Shown piece by piece: positions 1 to 9,989 of a stretch of 64,000 bases of DNA. A program made the translations under genes and the position numbers. The DNA comes from Salvelinus alpinus. Taxonomy: Eukaryota > Chordata > Actinopteri > Salmoniformes > Salmonidae. The notes under the pieces were generated by a model, which was not told the DNA's origin, ran no database searches, and was given only the letters and a program-made list of their open reading frames with translations. Position 1 is the stretch's first letter, and each line of letters opens with the position of its first letter. The stretch covers positions 36,728,106 to 36,792,105 of the forward strand of contig NC_092100.1 of assembly GCF_045679555.1 (NCBI RefSeq), written 5' to 3'.

Positions 1-2119
1 TCACCACCTGGGGGCGGCCCGTCAGGAAGTCCAGGACCCAGTTGCACAGGGCGGGGTCGAGACCCAGGGTCTCGAGCTTGATGACGAGTTTGGAGGGTAC
101 TATGGTGTTAAATGCTGAGCTGTAATCGATGAACAGCATTCTCACATGGGTATTCCTCTTGTCCAGATGGGTTAGGGCAGTGTGCAGTGTGGTTGCGATT
201 GCGTCGTCTGTGGACCTATTGGGTCGGTAAGCAAATTGGAGTGGGTCTAGGGTGTCCGGTAGGGTGGAGGTGATATGGTCCTTGACTAGTCTCTCAAAGC
301 ACTTCATGACGGAAGTGAGTGCTACGGGGCGGTAGTCGTTTAGCTCAGTTACCTTAGCTTTCTTGGGAACAGGAACAATGGTGGCCCTCTTGAAGCATGT
401 GGGAACAGCAGACTGGGATAAGGATTGATTGAATATGAATATGAATATGAATATGTCCGTAAACACACATGCTCTGAGGACGCGGCTGGGAATGCCGTCT
501 GGGCCTGCAGCCTTGCGAGGGTTAACACGTTTAAATGTTTTACTCACCTCGGCTGCAGTGAAGGAGAGCCCACAGGTTTTGGTAGGGGGCCGTGTCAGTG
601 GCACTGTATTGTCCTCAAAGCGGGCAAAAAAGTTGTTTAGCCTGTCTGGGAGCAAGACATCCTGGTCCGCGACGGGGCTGGTTTTCTTTTTGTAATCCGT
701 GATTGACTGTAGACCCTGCCACATACCTCTTGTGTCTGAGCTGTTGAATTGCGACTCGATTTTGTCTCTGTACTGAGACTTAGCCTGTTTGATTGCCTTG
801 CGGAGAGAATAGCTACACTGTTTGTATTCGGTCATGCTTCCGGTCACCTTGCCCTGGTTAAAAGCAGTGGTTCGCGCTTTCAGTTTCACGCGAATGCTGC
901 CGTCAATCCACGGTTTCTGGTTTGGGAATGTTTTTATCGTTGCTGTGGGTACGACATCGTCAATGCACTTCCTAATGAACTCGCTCACCGAATCAGCATA
1001 TTCGTCAATATTGTTGTTGGACGCGATGCGGAACATATTCCAATCCGCGTGATCGAAGCAGTCTTGAAGCGTGGTTTCAGATTGGTCGGACCAGCGTTGA
1101 ACAGACCTGAGCGCGGGAGCTTGTTGTTTGAGTTTCTGTTTGTAGGCTGGAATCAACAAAATGGAGTCGTGGTCAGCTTTTCCGAAAGGGGGGCGGGGGA
1201 GGGCCTTATAAGCGTCGCGGAAATTAGTATTCCAATGGTCTAGTGTTTTTCCAGCCCTGGTAGCACAATCGATATGCTGATAGAATTTAGGGAGTTTTGT
1301 TTTTAGATTAGCCTTGTTAAAATCCCCAGCTACGATGAATGCAGCCTCAGGGTGTGTGGTTTCCAGTTTACAAAGAGTCAGATAAAGTTCGTTCAGGGCC
1401 ATCGATGTGTCTGCTTGGGGGGGAATATATACGGCTGTGATTATGATTGAAGAGAATTCCCTTGGTAGATAATGCGGTCGACATTTGATTGTGAGGAGTT
1501 CTAGATCAGGTGAACAGAATGACTTGAGTTCCTGTGTGTTGTTATGATGATCACACCACGTCTCGTTAATCATAAGGCATACCCCCCCGCCCCTCTTCTT
1601 ACCGGAAAGATGTTTGTTTCTGTCGGCGCGATGCATGAAGAAACCAGCTGGCTGCACCGACTCCGTTAGCGTCCCTTGAGTTAGCCATGTTTCCGTGAAG
1701 CAGAGCACGTTGCAATCCCTGATGTCTCTCTGGAATGCTACCCGTGCTCGGATTTCATCAACCTTATTGTCAAGAGACTGGACATTGGCGAGTAGTATGC
1801 TAGGGAGTGGAGCGCGATGTGCCCGTCTCCGAAGCCTGACCACGAGACCGCCTCGTTTTCCCCTTTTTCGGCGTCGCACAGGGTCGCCGGCTGGGATCAG
1901 ATCCATTGTATTGGGTGGAAGGCAAAACACTGGATCCGTTTCGGGAAAGTCATATTCCTGGTAGGAACGATGATGAGTTGACGTTAATCGTATATTCAGT
2001 AGTTCCTCCCGACTGTATGTAATGAAACCTAAGATTACCTGGGGTACCGATGTAAGAAATAACACGTAAAAAAACAAAATACTGCATATTTTCCAAGGAA
2101 CGCGAAGCGAGGCGGCCAT
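1..2119 (-). CDS. LINE ORF (AP endonuclease + reverse transcriptase), open at left window edge
   Basis: Read on the minus strand from ATG 2117-2119 (G at -3 and G at +4), the frame is open for 706 codons and leaves the window without a stop. An N-terminal hydrophobic stretch (about residues 10-35) precedes a basic segment (about 80-95) and an AP-endonuclease-like domain: N-V-Q-S-L near 110, E-T-W near 143, A-V-Y-I-P-P near 230, A-G-D-F-N near 262, D-H-D-S near 314. Reverse-transcriptase motifs follow: A-A-G-P-D-G near 535, D-Y-R-P-V-A near 597, and F-I-D-Y-S-S-A-F-N-T near 660, just before the edge. The catalytic F-A-D-D box would lie outside; a degenerate relative at 7330-8427 shows that part. 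Most likely an L2/CR1/Rex1-type fish LINE; the clade is inferred. No frameshift was found in over 2.1 kb, so the copy is young. It begins inside a Tc1 element. Confidence 0.9.
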   Translation of the reverse strand, partial: MAASLRVPWKICSILFFYVLFLTSVPQVILGFITYSREELLNIRLTSTHHRSYQEYDFPETDPVFCLPPNTMDLIPAGDPVRRRKRGKRGGLVVRLRRRAHRAPLPSILLANVQSLDNKVDEIRARVAFQRDIRDCNVLCFTETWLTQGTLTESVQPAGFFMHRADRNKHLSGKKRGGGVCLMINETWCDHHNNTQELKSFCSPDLELLTIKCRPHYLPREFSSIIITAVYIPPQADTSMALNELYLTLCKLETTHPEAAFIVAGDFNKANLKTKLPKFYQHIDCATRAGKTLDHWNTNFRDAYKALPRPPFGKADHDSILLIPAYKQKLKQQAPALRSVQRWSDQSETTLQDCFDHADWNMFRIASNNNIDEYADSVSEFIRKCIDDVVPTATIKTFPNQKPWIDGSIRVKLKARTTAFNQGKVTGSMTEYKQCSYSLRKAIKQAKSQYRDKIESQFNSSDTRGMWQGLQSITDYKKKTSPVADQDVLLPDRLNNFFARFEDNTVPLTRPPTKTCGLSFTAAEVSKTFKRVNPRKAAGPDGIPSRVLRACVFTDIFIFIFIFNQSLSQSAVPTCFKRATIVPVPKKAKVTELNDYRPVALTSVMKCFERLVKDHITSTLPDTLDPLQFAYRPNRSTDDAIATTLHTALTHLDKRNTHVRMLFIDYSSAFNTIVPSKLVIKLETLGLDPALCNWVLDFLTGRPQVV

Positions 2120-2147
2120 CTCTTTTCGGCGCCGGAAGTTAGATCCC
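2120..2147 (-). promoter_or_regulatory. Short 5' UTR / 5' end of the left-edge LINE
   Basis: Between the LINE ATG and the recognisable Tc1 sequence that resumes near 2148 there are only about 28 bp, G/C-rich with the palindrome GGCGCC. This is probably the LINE 5' end, implying a very short 5' UTR or slight 5' truncation. The junction is placed by where Tc1 transposase-coding sequence begins. Confidence 0.5.
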
Positions 2148-3057
2148 GCTGCAATGTCAACAAGTTCAGTCCGATGATGCTGTGACACACCACCCCAGAC
2201 CATGACGGACCCTCCACCTCCAAATCGATCCCGCTCCAGAGTACAGGCCTCGGTGTAACACTCATTCCTTACACGATAAACACAAACGCGACCATCACCA
2301 CTGATGAGACAAAACCGCGACTTTTTAGTGAAGATCACTTTTTTGCCAGTCCTGTCTGGTCCAGCGACGACGAGTCTGTGCCCATAGGCGACGTTGTTGC
2401 CGGTGATGTCTGGTGAGGACCTGCCTTGCAACAGGCCGACAAGCCCTCAGTCCAGCCTCTCTCAGCCTATTGCGGACAGTCTGAGCACTGATGGAGGGAT
2501 TGTGCGTTCCTGGTGTAACTCGGGCAGTTGTTGTTGCCATCCTGTACCTGTCCCGCAGGTGTGATGTTCGGATGTACCGATCCTGTGCAGGTATTGTTAC
2601 ACGTGGTCTGCCACTGCGAGGATGATCTGCTGTCCATCCTGTCTCCCTGTAGCGCCGACTTAGGCGTCTCACAGTACGGAGATTGCAATTTATTGCCCTG
2701 GCCACATCTGCAGTCCTCATGTCTCCTTGCAGCATGCCTAAGGCACGTTCACGCAGATGAGCAGGCACCCTGGGCATCTTCTTTTGGTGTTTTTCAGAGT
2801 ATGTAGAAAGGCCTCTTTAGTGTCCTAAGTTTTCATTATTGTGACCTTAATTGCCTACCGTCTGTAAGCTGTTAGTGTCTTAACGACCGTTCCACAGGTG
2901 TGTGTTCATTAATTGTTTATGGTTCATTGGACAAGCATTGGAAACTGTGTTTAAACCCTTTACAATGAAGATCTGTGAAGTTATTTAGATTTTTATGAAT
3001 TATCTTTGAAAGACAATGTCCTGAAAAAGGGACGTTTCTTTTTTTGCTGAGTTTATG
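2145..3057 (-). mobile_element. Tc1/mariner element, 3' half lost at a LINE junction
   Basis: Transposase N-terminal half plus 5' flank and terminal repeat of a salmonid Tc1 family, read on the minus strand. The outer inverted repeat near 3020-3057 carries the GAAACGTCCC-type motif. The element stops near 2148 where the LINE begins, and the distal half, including the last two catalytic acidic residues, is absent from the window. Confidence 0.85.
2325..2777 (-). pseudogene. Tc1-like transposase, N-terminal half, broken
   Basis: The 150-codon frame starts at an ATG (M-P-R-V-P) and gives the bipartite paired-type DNA-binding region (residues 1-110, with G-R-P-R linker) of a Tc1 transposase. It stops just where the first catalytic T-D-E motif is expected: a T-rich slip and a TAA destroy that motif near 2320-2330. 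Homologous sequence continues in other frames to about 2150. It cannot encode a working enzyme. Confidence 0.85.
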
Positions 3058-3480
3058 AGCTTGCCACCAATTTGTGTCAAATTGGCTAAAGGTTTGCCAG
3101 AAGCCAGTTTTTTTGGTAAAGGGAAAAATATAAAAATTTTAGTATGCTTAATAAGTGACAACAAACAAATATATAAGGATAACTTTATCCCATTACTCAA
3201 CATCATGAAAGCAGATCTAATTAAATGGAACAATATTGGAACAATCTTCCCATAAATATTGCAGGTAGAATAAACCTTTTTAGAATGGCATGGTTCCCAA
3301 AGTTATATTTATTTTCGGTAATACCAATTACCCCACCGAAGACATTCTTTATAAAAAGTGAATAAAAAAAGTGTACTCGGTCATAAGACTTTATATGGGC
3401 AAATAAAACTGACATTTTTAAATCTTTCTAAGTCTGAGGGTGGTTTTAAATGTATCAACTCGCCACCCAAGGATTTTTAT
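3058..3480 (+). pseudogene. L1-like reverse transcriptase C-terminal fragment
   Basis: Conceptual translation reads as the post-catalytic part of an L1-type ORF2: a segment of the kind N-F-I-P-L-L-N near 3180-3200, then G-R-I-N-L-F-R-M near 3262-3285, P-I-T-P-P-K near 3325-3345 and L-S-K-S-E-G-G-F near 3426-3450. It is frameshifted (33-66-codon open pieces only). Neither end of the L1 is visible; the left end abuts the Tc1 terminal repeat. Confidence 0.65.
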
Positions 3481-3968
3481 TTGCAACAGTGTTAAATGCA
3501 CTAAAGAGGAACAATAGGTACATATTGATGATGTGCATGCTGTTACGTTCCCTAGCAAGAAAACCAAAAACTGTCGCTCAACCAGAATTGGGAACTAACA
3601 AAGAGTCACTGACAACCAAAACGAAACAGGCGGGGTTTTAGGAGGCATTAGAAAGACACTCATGGGAGTGTCCACTGAAAGTTGACTAGCAACAACAACT
3701 GGAACCTAAAAGACACCCACCATGAGCGCCCACTAAATTTGCCTAAGAAGAGGAAAACAAAAGTAAAAACCCACAGCAAACTTAACGACAGCAACTCTTA
3801 AATAGCACCTTGGCCAGCACAGGCGAAATGCCTTCCCACTAACGAGATGGCAACCAGTACAGGTGTAACACATACTAACAAGGTGACACCAATCAGTGCG
3901 CTCTACGTGCACGTGCTAAGGCTTTTATTTGTGACATAGTGTTAAATGCACTAAAGAGAAACAATAGG
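3473..3968. repeat. 46-bp direct repeats bracketing an LTR-like insert
   Basis: 3473-3518 and 3923-3968 match at nearly all of 46 positions; both contain GTTAAATGCACTAAAGAG. Both look L1-derived. They are too long for an ordinary target-site duplication, so the cause is uncertain (duplication or two L1 pieces). Confidence 0.75.
3541..3870 (-). mobile_element. Probable solo LTR, about 330 bp
   Basis: The segment starts TGTTACG and ends GTGTAACA, so both ends are TG...CA with matching terminal TGTTAC. On the minus strand there is a TATTTAAG TATA-like box near 3800. Flanks CATGC (3536-3540) and CATAC (3871-3875) look like a 5-bp target duplication with one mismatch. No internal region is present. 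The boundaries are inferred from the ends alone. Confidence 0.5.
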
Positions 3969-3969
3969 A

Positions 3970-4051
3970 CAGTTGAAGTCGGAAGTTTACATACACTTAG
4001 GTTGGAGTCATTAAAACTCGTTTTTCAACCAATCCACACATTTCTTGTTAA
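3970..4051 (+). mobile_element. Sleeping Beauty-type Tc1 terminal repeat, left part
   Basis: Starts CAGTTGAAGTCGGAAG and follows the same terminal repeat seen complete at 14091. It is interrupted at TTAA (4048-4051) by a 1.4-kb insert and resumes at 5462. Confidence 0.9.
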
Positions 4052-5461
4052 AACCTGTTTGGGATAGGGGGCAGCATTTTCACTTTGGATGAATCGCGTG
4101 CCCATAGTGAACTTCCCCCTACTCTGTCCCAGATGCTAATATATGCATATTATTATTACTATTGGATAGAAAACACTCTGAAGTTTCTAAAACTATTTGA
4201 ATTATGTCTGTGTATAACATAACTCATATGGCAGGCAAACTTCCAAACAGGAAGTGAGAATTCTGAGAAGGGTCGATGTTAAAGTCATCGCCTATTCAAT
4301 TCCCTGTAATATATGGATCTGTTTGCACTTCCTACGCCTTCCACTAGATGTCAACAGTCTGTAGAACGTGGAATGAAGCCTCTAGTGTGATGTGGGGCCG
4401 GATGGCAGCTATGAGTCAGTGGTCTGGCAGAATGCTAGTTCCTGGTCATGCGCGCTAGTCATGATATGGCCATGTCTTCCATTACTTATACAGACATGAA
4501 GAAATGTTCCGGTTGGAACGTTTTTGGATATATATGATAACAACATCCTGAAGATTGATTCTCTACTTAATTTGACCAGTTTATTCGACCTGGAATATAA
4601 CTTTTTGAAGTTTTCGTCCGAGTTCGCCTGGACCGGCACCAGCGTTTGGACATGTGAACTAAAAGTGCTAGCAAAAGTAGCTAATTGGACACTAGTAATG
4701 GACATTATCGAACAAAACAACGATTTACTGTGGAACTAGGATTCCTGGCACTGCATTCTGATGAAAGATCATCAAAGGTAAGGGAATATTTATGATGTAA
4801 TTTCGTATTTCTGTTCACTACAACATGGCGGAGAAATGTTGTGTATTTCTGAGCGCCGTCTCAGATTATTGCATGGTATGCTTTTTCCTAAAGTTTTTTA
4901 AAAAACGGACACAGTGGTTGCATTAAGAACCAGTGTATCTTTAATTATATGTAAAACATGTATCTTTCATCAAAGTTTATGATGAGTATTTCTGTATTTG
5001 ACGTGGCTCTCTGTAATTACTCCGGATATTTTGGAGGCATTTCTGAACATGGCACCAATGTAAACCGAGATTTGTGGATATAAATATGCACATTATCGAA
5101 CAAAACATAAATGTATTGTGTAACATGATGTCCTATGAGTGTCATCTGATGAAGATTATCAAAGGTTAGTGATTAATTTGATCTCTTTCTGCTTTTGTGT
5201 CTTTGGCTGGGAAAAATGGCTGTGTGTTTTTTGGATTTGGTGGTGATCTAACATAAATATATGTTGTGTTTTCGCTGTAAAACATTTAAAAAATCGGACA
5301 CGATGGGTAGATTAACAAGATGTTTATCTTTCATTTGCTGTATTGGACTTGTTAATGTGTGAAAGTTACATATTTCTAAAAAATATTTTTGAATTTCGCG
5401 CGCTGCCTTTTCAGCGGAATGTTGTGGGTGTTCCGCTAGCGGAACCCCTGGGCTAGAAAGG
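4052..5461 (+). mobile_element. TTAA-flanked modular repeat (piggyBac-like candidate, non-coding)
   Basis: About 1,410 bp inserted into a Tc1 terminal repeat. TTAA occurs on both sides (4048-4051 and 5462-5465), while the uninterrupted terminal repeat at 14161-14180 has one TTAA, so TTAA is the target duplication. Ends are AACCTGTTTGGG and CTAGAAAGG. Inside, two diverged units of about 390 bp share CATTATCGAACAAAACA (about 4702 and 5091) followed by ATCAAAGGTWAG (about 4772 and 5157). The longest open frame (4524-4739, 71 codons) has no recognised domain. TTAA duplication is the hallmark of piggyBac transposases; no transposase is encoded, so the link is inference. Confidence 0.7.
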
Positions 5462-5540
5462 TTAACAAACTATAGTTTTGGCAAGTCGGTTAGGATATCT
5501 ACTTTGTGCATGACACAAGTAATGTTTCCAACAATAGTTG
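5462..5540 (+). mobile_element. Sleeping Beauty-type Tc1 terminal repeat, resumed part
   Basis: Continues the terminal repeat cut at 4051 (AACAAACTATAGTTTTGG) up to the CCAACAAT motif, then diverges near 5535. The rest of this Tc1 copy is missing. Confidence 0.85.
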
Positions 5541-6024
5541 GAAACGAACAGAAAACCGGACCCTTTTTAAAAAATGTTTTTGCCTAAAATGACAATCCCA
5601 AAATCTAACTGCCTATAGCTCAGGACCTGAAGCAAGGATATACATATTATTGATACCATTTGAAATGAAACACTTTAAAGTTTGTGGAAATATGAAATTA
5701 ATGTAGGAGAATATAACACATTAGATCTGGTAAAAGATAATACAAAAAAACATTCATTTACTCATTTGTTTTTGGTTACATCATCTTTGAAATGCAAGAG
5801 AAAGGCCATAATATAATATTGCAGTTTAGGCACAATTAGGATTTTGGCCACTAGATGGCAGCAGTGTATGTGCAACGTTACAGACTGATCCAGTGAAGCA
5901 TTGCAATACTAAACAAAATGTTGTATCAAGTCTGCCCAAATGTGCCAAACTGGTCAATTAAAACATTTTCAAGTACATCACTATAGAGAACATACAAAAA
6001 TTATATGGTAATAAAAGACAGGGG
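5541..6024. repeat. Non-coding dispersed repeat (uncertain family)
   Basis: AT-rich, no open frame of note, includes CCACTAGATGGCAGCAGTG near 5850, a motif typical of salmonid dispersed repeats. The family is not established here. Confidence 0.4.
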
Positions 6025-6058
6025 GGGGGGGGGTCTGAATAGTTTCCGAATGCACTAT
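6022..6058. repeat. Poly-G run and Tc1-like end fragment
   Basis: A G homopolymer of about 13 is followed by TCTGAATAGTTTCCGAATGCAC, matching the outer end of Tc1-type elements elsewhere in the window (31083-31109). It is probably a relic of one terminal repeat. Confidence 0.5.
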
Positions 6059-7034
6059 AGGCTATATTCCCTACATGCTAACAACCTGCCATTGGATACA
6101 ATTTATTACAAAAATTGGTTTGCAAAAATAATTGTCCATATTATTTTCCAGTCAAATACTGTATGGGAAATTATATGTCACATCTTCTATTCTTTTTATT
6201 CAACACTTAAAAAATAACCGTTTAGATTTTATTTGTTTTTCCTATTGGATGAAATGTTAGTTAAAATGACTAAACAGTGAGCCTATCATCTGATGTACTG
6301 GTGACTAAACAAAATGCTCTCATGGTATTTCATGGAAAACATACATTTTGCATGAATGACTTATGGATGAAAGATGTGTTCAACTCCAATGAGTACACAA
6401 TCAACAGTCTTGAACATAAGACAGAGAGTTTTACAAATGTTATCAGTTGAGAGTTTTGTACATAGAATTTTGAAAATATACCACTGACATCTGAAACATT
6501 TGCCAAAGCTATTGAAAAAACGAAGTGTTAGAATGAGGTAATTGTCTTCTTCAGACCTGAAGACATGTTTGTTCTCAGGTGGGTAGATAAAGTGAAGATT
6601 AAGCAGACAGAGCAAATGTATCTGTACACAGCGTGTACTTGCAGAAATAACATTTGCTAACATCCATTATTTGGTCATGGCCTTGAGAAAGGTCTTTGTG
6701 ACCGACACATGTCATGTCATTGGAGGTTAGGCCAGAATTCCAGTTCTGTCAGTATCTTAGTGTGTGGCACTTCATCCACCTAAAAATGATAAGCAGATGC
6801 AATTCAAAAGCAGTAGCGCAAGGTGCCCCTTTTATATTTTTTATATTTGTTTTGCCCACATATTGAATACCTTCCCTTACAAAAAGAATGTTGTGAAAAA
6901 AACGACATTTTCACATAGGGAAAAAAAGTGATTTTAGGAAACATACTTTTCACATGTAAATGTTTTTACATGTACATTTTTCACAAAAAAACATAATCAG
7001 GTGTAAAATGTGGGCGAAACGTGGTTTCCGACAT
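6059..7034. other. No gene recognised
   Basis: AT-rich sequence. A 100-codon minus frame (6361-6663) shows no domain, no splice context and no coding signature I can support. A short inverted repeat around ACATGTAAATG / TTTTTACATGT occurs near 6952-6982. Confidence 0.6.
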
Positions 7035-7325
7035 ACAGTACCAGTCAAAGGTTTTGACACACCTACTCATTCCAGGGTTTTGCTTTATTTTTTACAATTT
7101 TCTACATTTTAGAATAATAGTGAAGACATCAAAACCATGAAATAACACATATGGAATCATGTAGTAACCAAAAATTGTTAAACAATTCAAAATAATTTGA
7201 GATTTGAGATTCTTCAAAGTAGCCACCCTTTGCCTTGACAGCTTTGCACACACTTAGCATTCTCTCAACCAGCTTCACCTGGAATGCTTTTCCAACAGTC
7301 CTTGAAGGTTTTATTTTAGCCAAAG
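7035..7325 (-). mobile_element. Tc1/mariner 3' end fragment with transposase C-terminus
   Basis: TA then CAGTACCAGTCAAAG begins a terminal repeat. Minus-strand frame 7129-7323 resembles the Tc1 transposase C-terminal tail (A-F-Q-V-K-L-V-E-R-M). It is cut at about 7325 by the tail of a LINE. Confidence 0.8.
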
Positions 7326-7329
7326 ACTG

Positions 7330-8427
7330 CTATATCAAATCAAATTGTATTTGTCACATGTGCCGAATACAACAGGTGTAGACCTTACAGTGAAATGCTT
7401 ACTTACAAGCCCTTAACCAACAATGCTTTGAAGTTAAGAAAAAAATAGAAAATAAATGTAACAAATAGTTAAACAGCAGCAGTAAAATAACAATAGCGAG
7501 GCAATATACAGGTCCTACCGAGACAGAGTCAAAGTGTGGGGGCACCGGTTAGTCGAGGTAATTGAGGTAATATGTACATGTAGGCATAGTTAAAGTGACT
7601 ATGCATAGATAATAAACAGAGAGTAGCAGCCGCGTAAAAGAGGGGTCTGGGTAGCCCTTTGATGAGCTGTTCAGGAGTCTTATGGCTTGGGGGAAGCCTT
7701 TTGGACCTAGACTTGGCGCTCCGGTACTGCTTGCTGTGTTGTAGCAGAGAGAACAGTCCATGACTAGGGTGACTGGAGTCTTTGACAATTTTTCGGGCCT
7801 TCCCCTGACACCTCCTGGATGGCAGGAAGCTTGGCCCCAGTGATGTACTGGGCCATATGCACTAGCCTCTGTAGTGCATTGCGGTCAGAGGCCGAGCAAT
7901 TGCCATACCAGGCAGTGATACAACCCATCTGGATATTCTCGATGGTGCAGCTGTAGAAACTTTTGAGGATCGGAGGACCCATGCCAAATCTTTTCAGTCT
8001 CCTGAGGGGGATTAGGTTTTGTCAAGCCCTCTTCACAACTGTCTTAGTGTGTTTGGACCATGATAGTTTGTTGGTGATGTGGACAGCAAGGAACTTGAAG
8101 CTCTCAACCTGCTCCACTGCAGCTCAGTCGAAAAGAATGGGGGCGTGCTCGGTCCTCCTTTTCCTGTAGTCCACAATCATCTCCTTTGTCTTGATCAAGT
8201 TGAGGGAGAGATTGTTGTCCTGGCACCACTAGGCCAGGTCTCTGACCTCCTCCCTGTAGGCTATCTCATCGTTGTTGGTGATCAGGCCTACCACTTTTGT
8301 GTCATCGGCAAACTTGATGATGGTGTTGGAGTCGTGCCTGGCCATGCAGTCATGAGTGAACAGGGAGTACAGGAGGGGACTGAGCATGCACCCTTGAGGG
8401 GCCCCTGTGTTGATTATACTAGCCATC
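7330..8427 (-). pseudogene. LINE 3' half (RT catalytic region to tail), degenerate
   Basis: Minus-strand pieces 8229-8426, 7764-7982 and 7549-7788 read as consecutive parts of one LINE ORF: G-A-P-Q-G-C-M-L-S-P-L-L, then the catalytic F-A-D-D-T box (near 8310), then the post-RT region with G-C-I-T-A-W-Y-G-N-C. At least two in-frame stops (near 8231 and 8130) and frame changes break it. The 3' tail ends at 7335-7360 in AAATC-like repeats. It appears to be the same family as the ORF at 1-2119, 5'-truncated at about 8427. Confidence 0.85.
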
Positions 8428-8429
8428 TA

Positions 8430-9240
8430 GTCTCTTTCATAAATGTGCAATAAGCATAAAACATAAATATAAATGGAATTGGCAACTCTTTTTCATTCTG
8501 AGAAATAAGGTAGGCCACTTGATTGAAACATCTTAACAAAGTTGGCAGGCTAGCATGCTGTTCAAACAGTATAATATGGACAGAAGGTGGTGTTCACAAC
8601 AATGCAACTGTTCTGCCTTATTAGCTAGCAAACAGATCCAAGTTGGCTAAACTTTAAATATAAAGATTCCTATGAAGATTAGCTGGCTGCTCACTAGCAG
8701 GTGGGCTTGTGCTTGAGAGATTGTTTAAGAGACCTGTGCTAATTTTCTATAATGCCTGCTACAAGAAGTGAATGTGCATTATGCATGGTTCTGGTTACAT
8801 TTGTAACAAAAAGTGCATATTCATAGACAAACTTAAAAGCCAGGTCGGTGATTGTTGCAAAAAAGCAGGTTTAACTATTTTCATAAAATAAAATAATTAC
8901 TGAGTCTTATGATTGTGGAAGGCTTATATTTAGCCTAGGTATAATTTCACAAGTCCTGAATTCATTAGATTATTGCTGACTGTTTGAAATGCAGTGTATT
9001 TGATCTGCACAACAAATCTTATTTAGAGAAATCATTTGTAAAAAATCTAGTTACTGTATGTTACGTTTTGTATGGTATGTATTAGTTTGTGGATGTCTAT
9101 CATCCATTTCATATGATATGTTACTAATTAGAATTTGTATTATGTTCCAAATTTGCAAATGTACAATATTTAACGAATGATACGTTACAAATTCCAATAT
9201 GTTGTGGCTAATGTTAGCTAGGTGGCTAATGCTAACGTTA
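8430..9240. other. Non-coding, probable old repeats
   Basis: No supported gene. 9060-9230 has repeated ATGTTACG/ATGATATGTTAC motifs reminiscent of salmonid dispersed repeats, and GCTAACGTTAGCTA palindromic motifs near 9225-9243. Confidence 0.5.
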
Positions 9241-9960
9241 GCTAAAATATTTTTTATATCAAGTCAATTTAAATTGATAGAAAATGCCATCATAAAAGAA
9301 ATGCTAAAGTTATTGCTTTTGACTGGTGGGATGAGGTCCCTGAACCCATAACAATTGGTTGTATTCATGAAAGTATTATGGGTGGAAGCTAATGAAGTTT
9401 TAAGGAAGTACTTTTTATAAAGTCAATTTAAATTGATGGAAAATCACCAAGGTAAAACAATACAAACATAAGTGTTTTAAGAAATATTTTCTATGTAAAG
9501 TCAATTTAAATTGATGGAAAATCACCAAGGTAAAACAATACAAACATAAGTGTTTTAAGAAATATTTTCTATGTAAAGTCAATTTAAATTGATAGAAAAA
9601 TCACCAAAATCCCAAAATGCAAGAGTTATTGCCGTTGATTATAGGGGTGAGGTCCCTGAAGCTGGTTGTATTCATAAAAAAAGTAACATAGGGTGGAAGC
9701 TATTACAGTTAAGGAAGTATTTGTAATGTAAAGTCAATTAAAATTCATAAAACGTTGCCAAAGTATAAAACAATTAAAGCAGTTACCATTGATTGGAGGG
9801 ATGAGGTCCCTGAACCAATAACAGTTGGTTGTATTCATGAAAGTCTTATGGGGTGGGGTGTAAGCTATTTAAATTGATAGAAAATTGCCATAGTACAAAA
9901 GTAATTGCCGTTGATTGGGGAGGAGAGGTCTCTGAATTTATAACAGTTGTTTTGAGCATT
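9240..9960. repeat. Complex tandem array with exact 78-bp duplications
   Basis: Units begin with AGTCAATTTAAATTGAT at about 9263, 9421, 9499 and 9577, with weaker starts near 9730 and 9868. 9421-9498 and 9499-9576 look identical over 78 bp. Longer units share GATGAGGTCCCTGAA and GGTTGTATTCATGAAAGT at about 9330, 9650 and 9805. Spacing is therefore mixed: about 158, 78, 78, 153 and 138 bp. Non-coding. Confidence 0.85.
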
Positions 9961-9989
9961 TTATGTCATGTGGTTGCAAAACTATTGAC

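Noticed and set aside
749..1243. Plus-strand 164-codon frame
   Set aside because: Antisense to the LINE endonuclease/RT ORF, which is fully open on the minus strand; starts at a non-ATG codon and has no domain.
6361..6663. 100-codon minus frame
   Set aside because: No conserved domain, no splice context and composition like AT-rich non-coding DNA.
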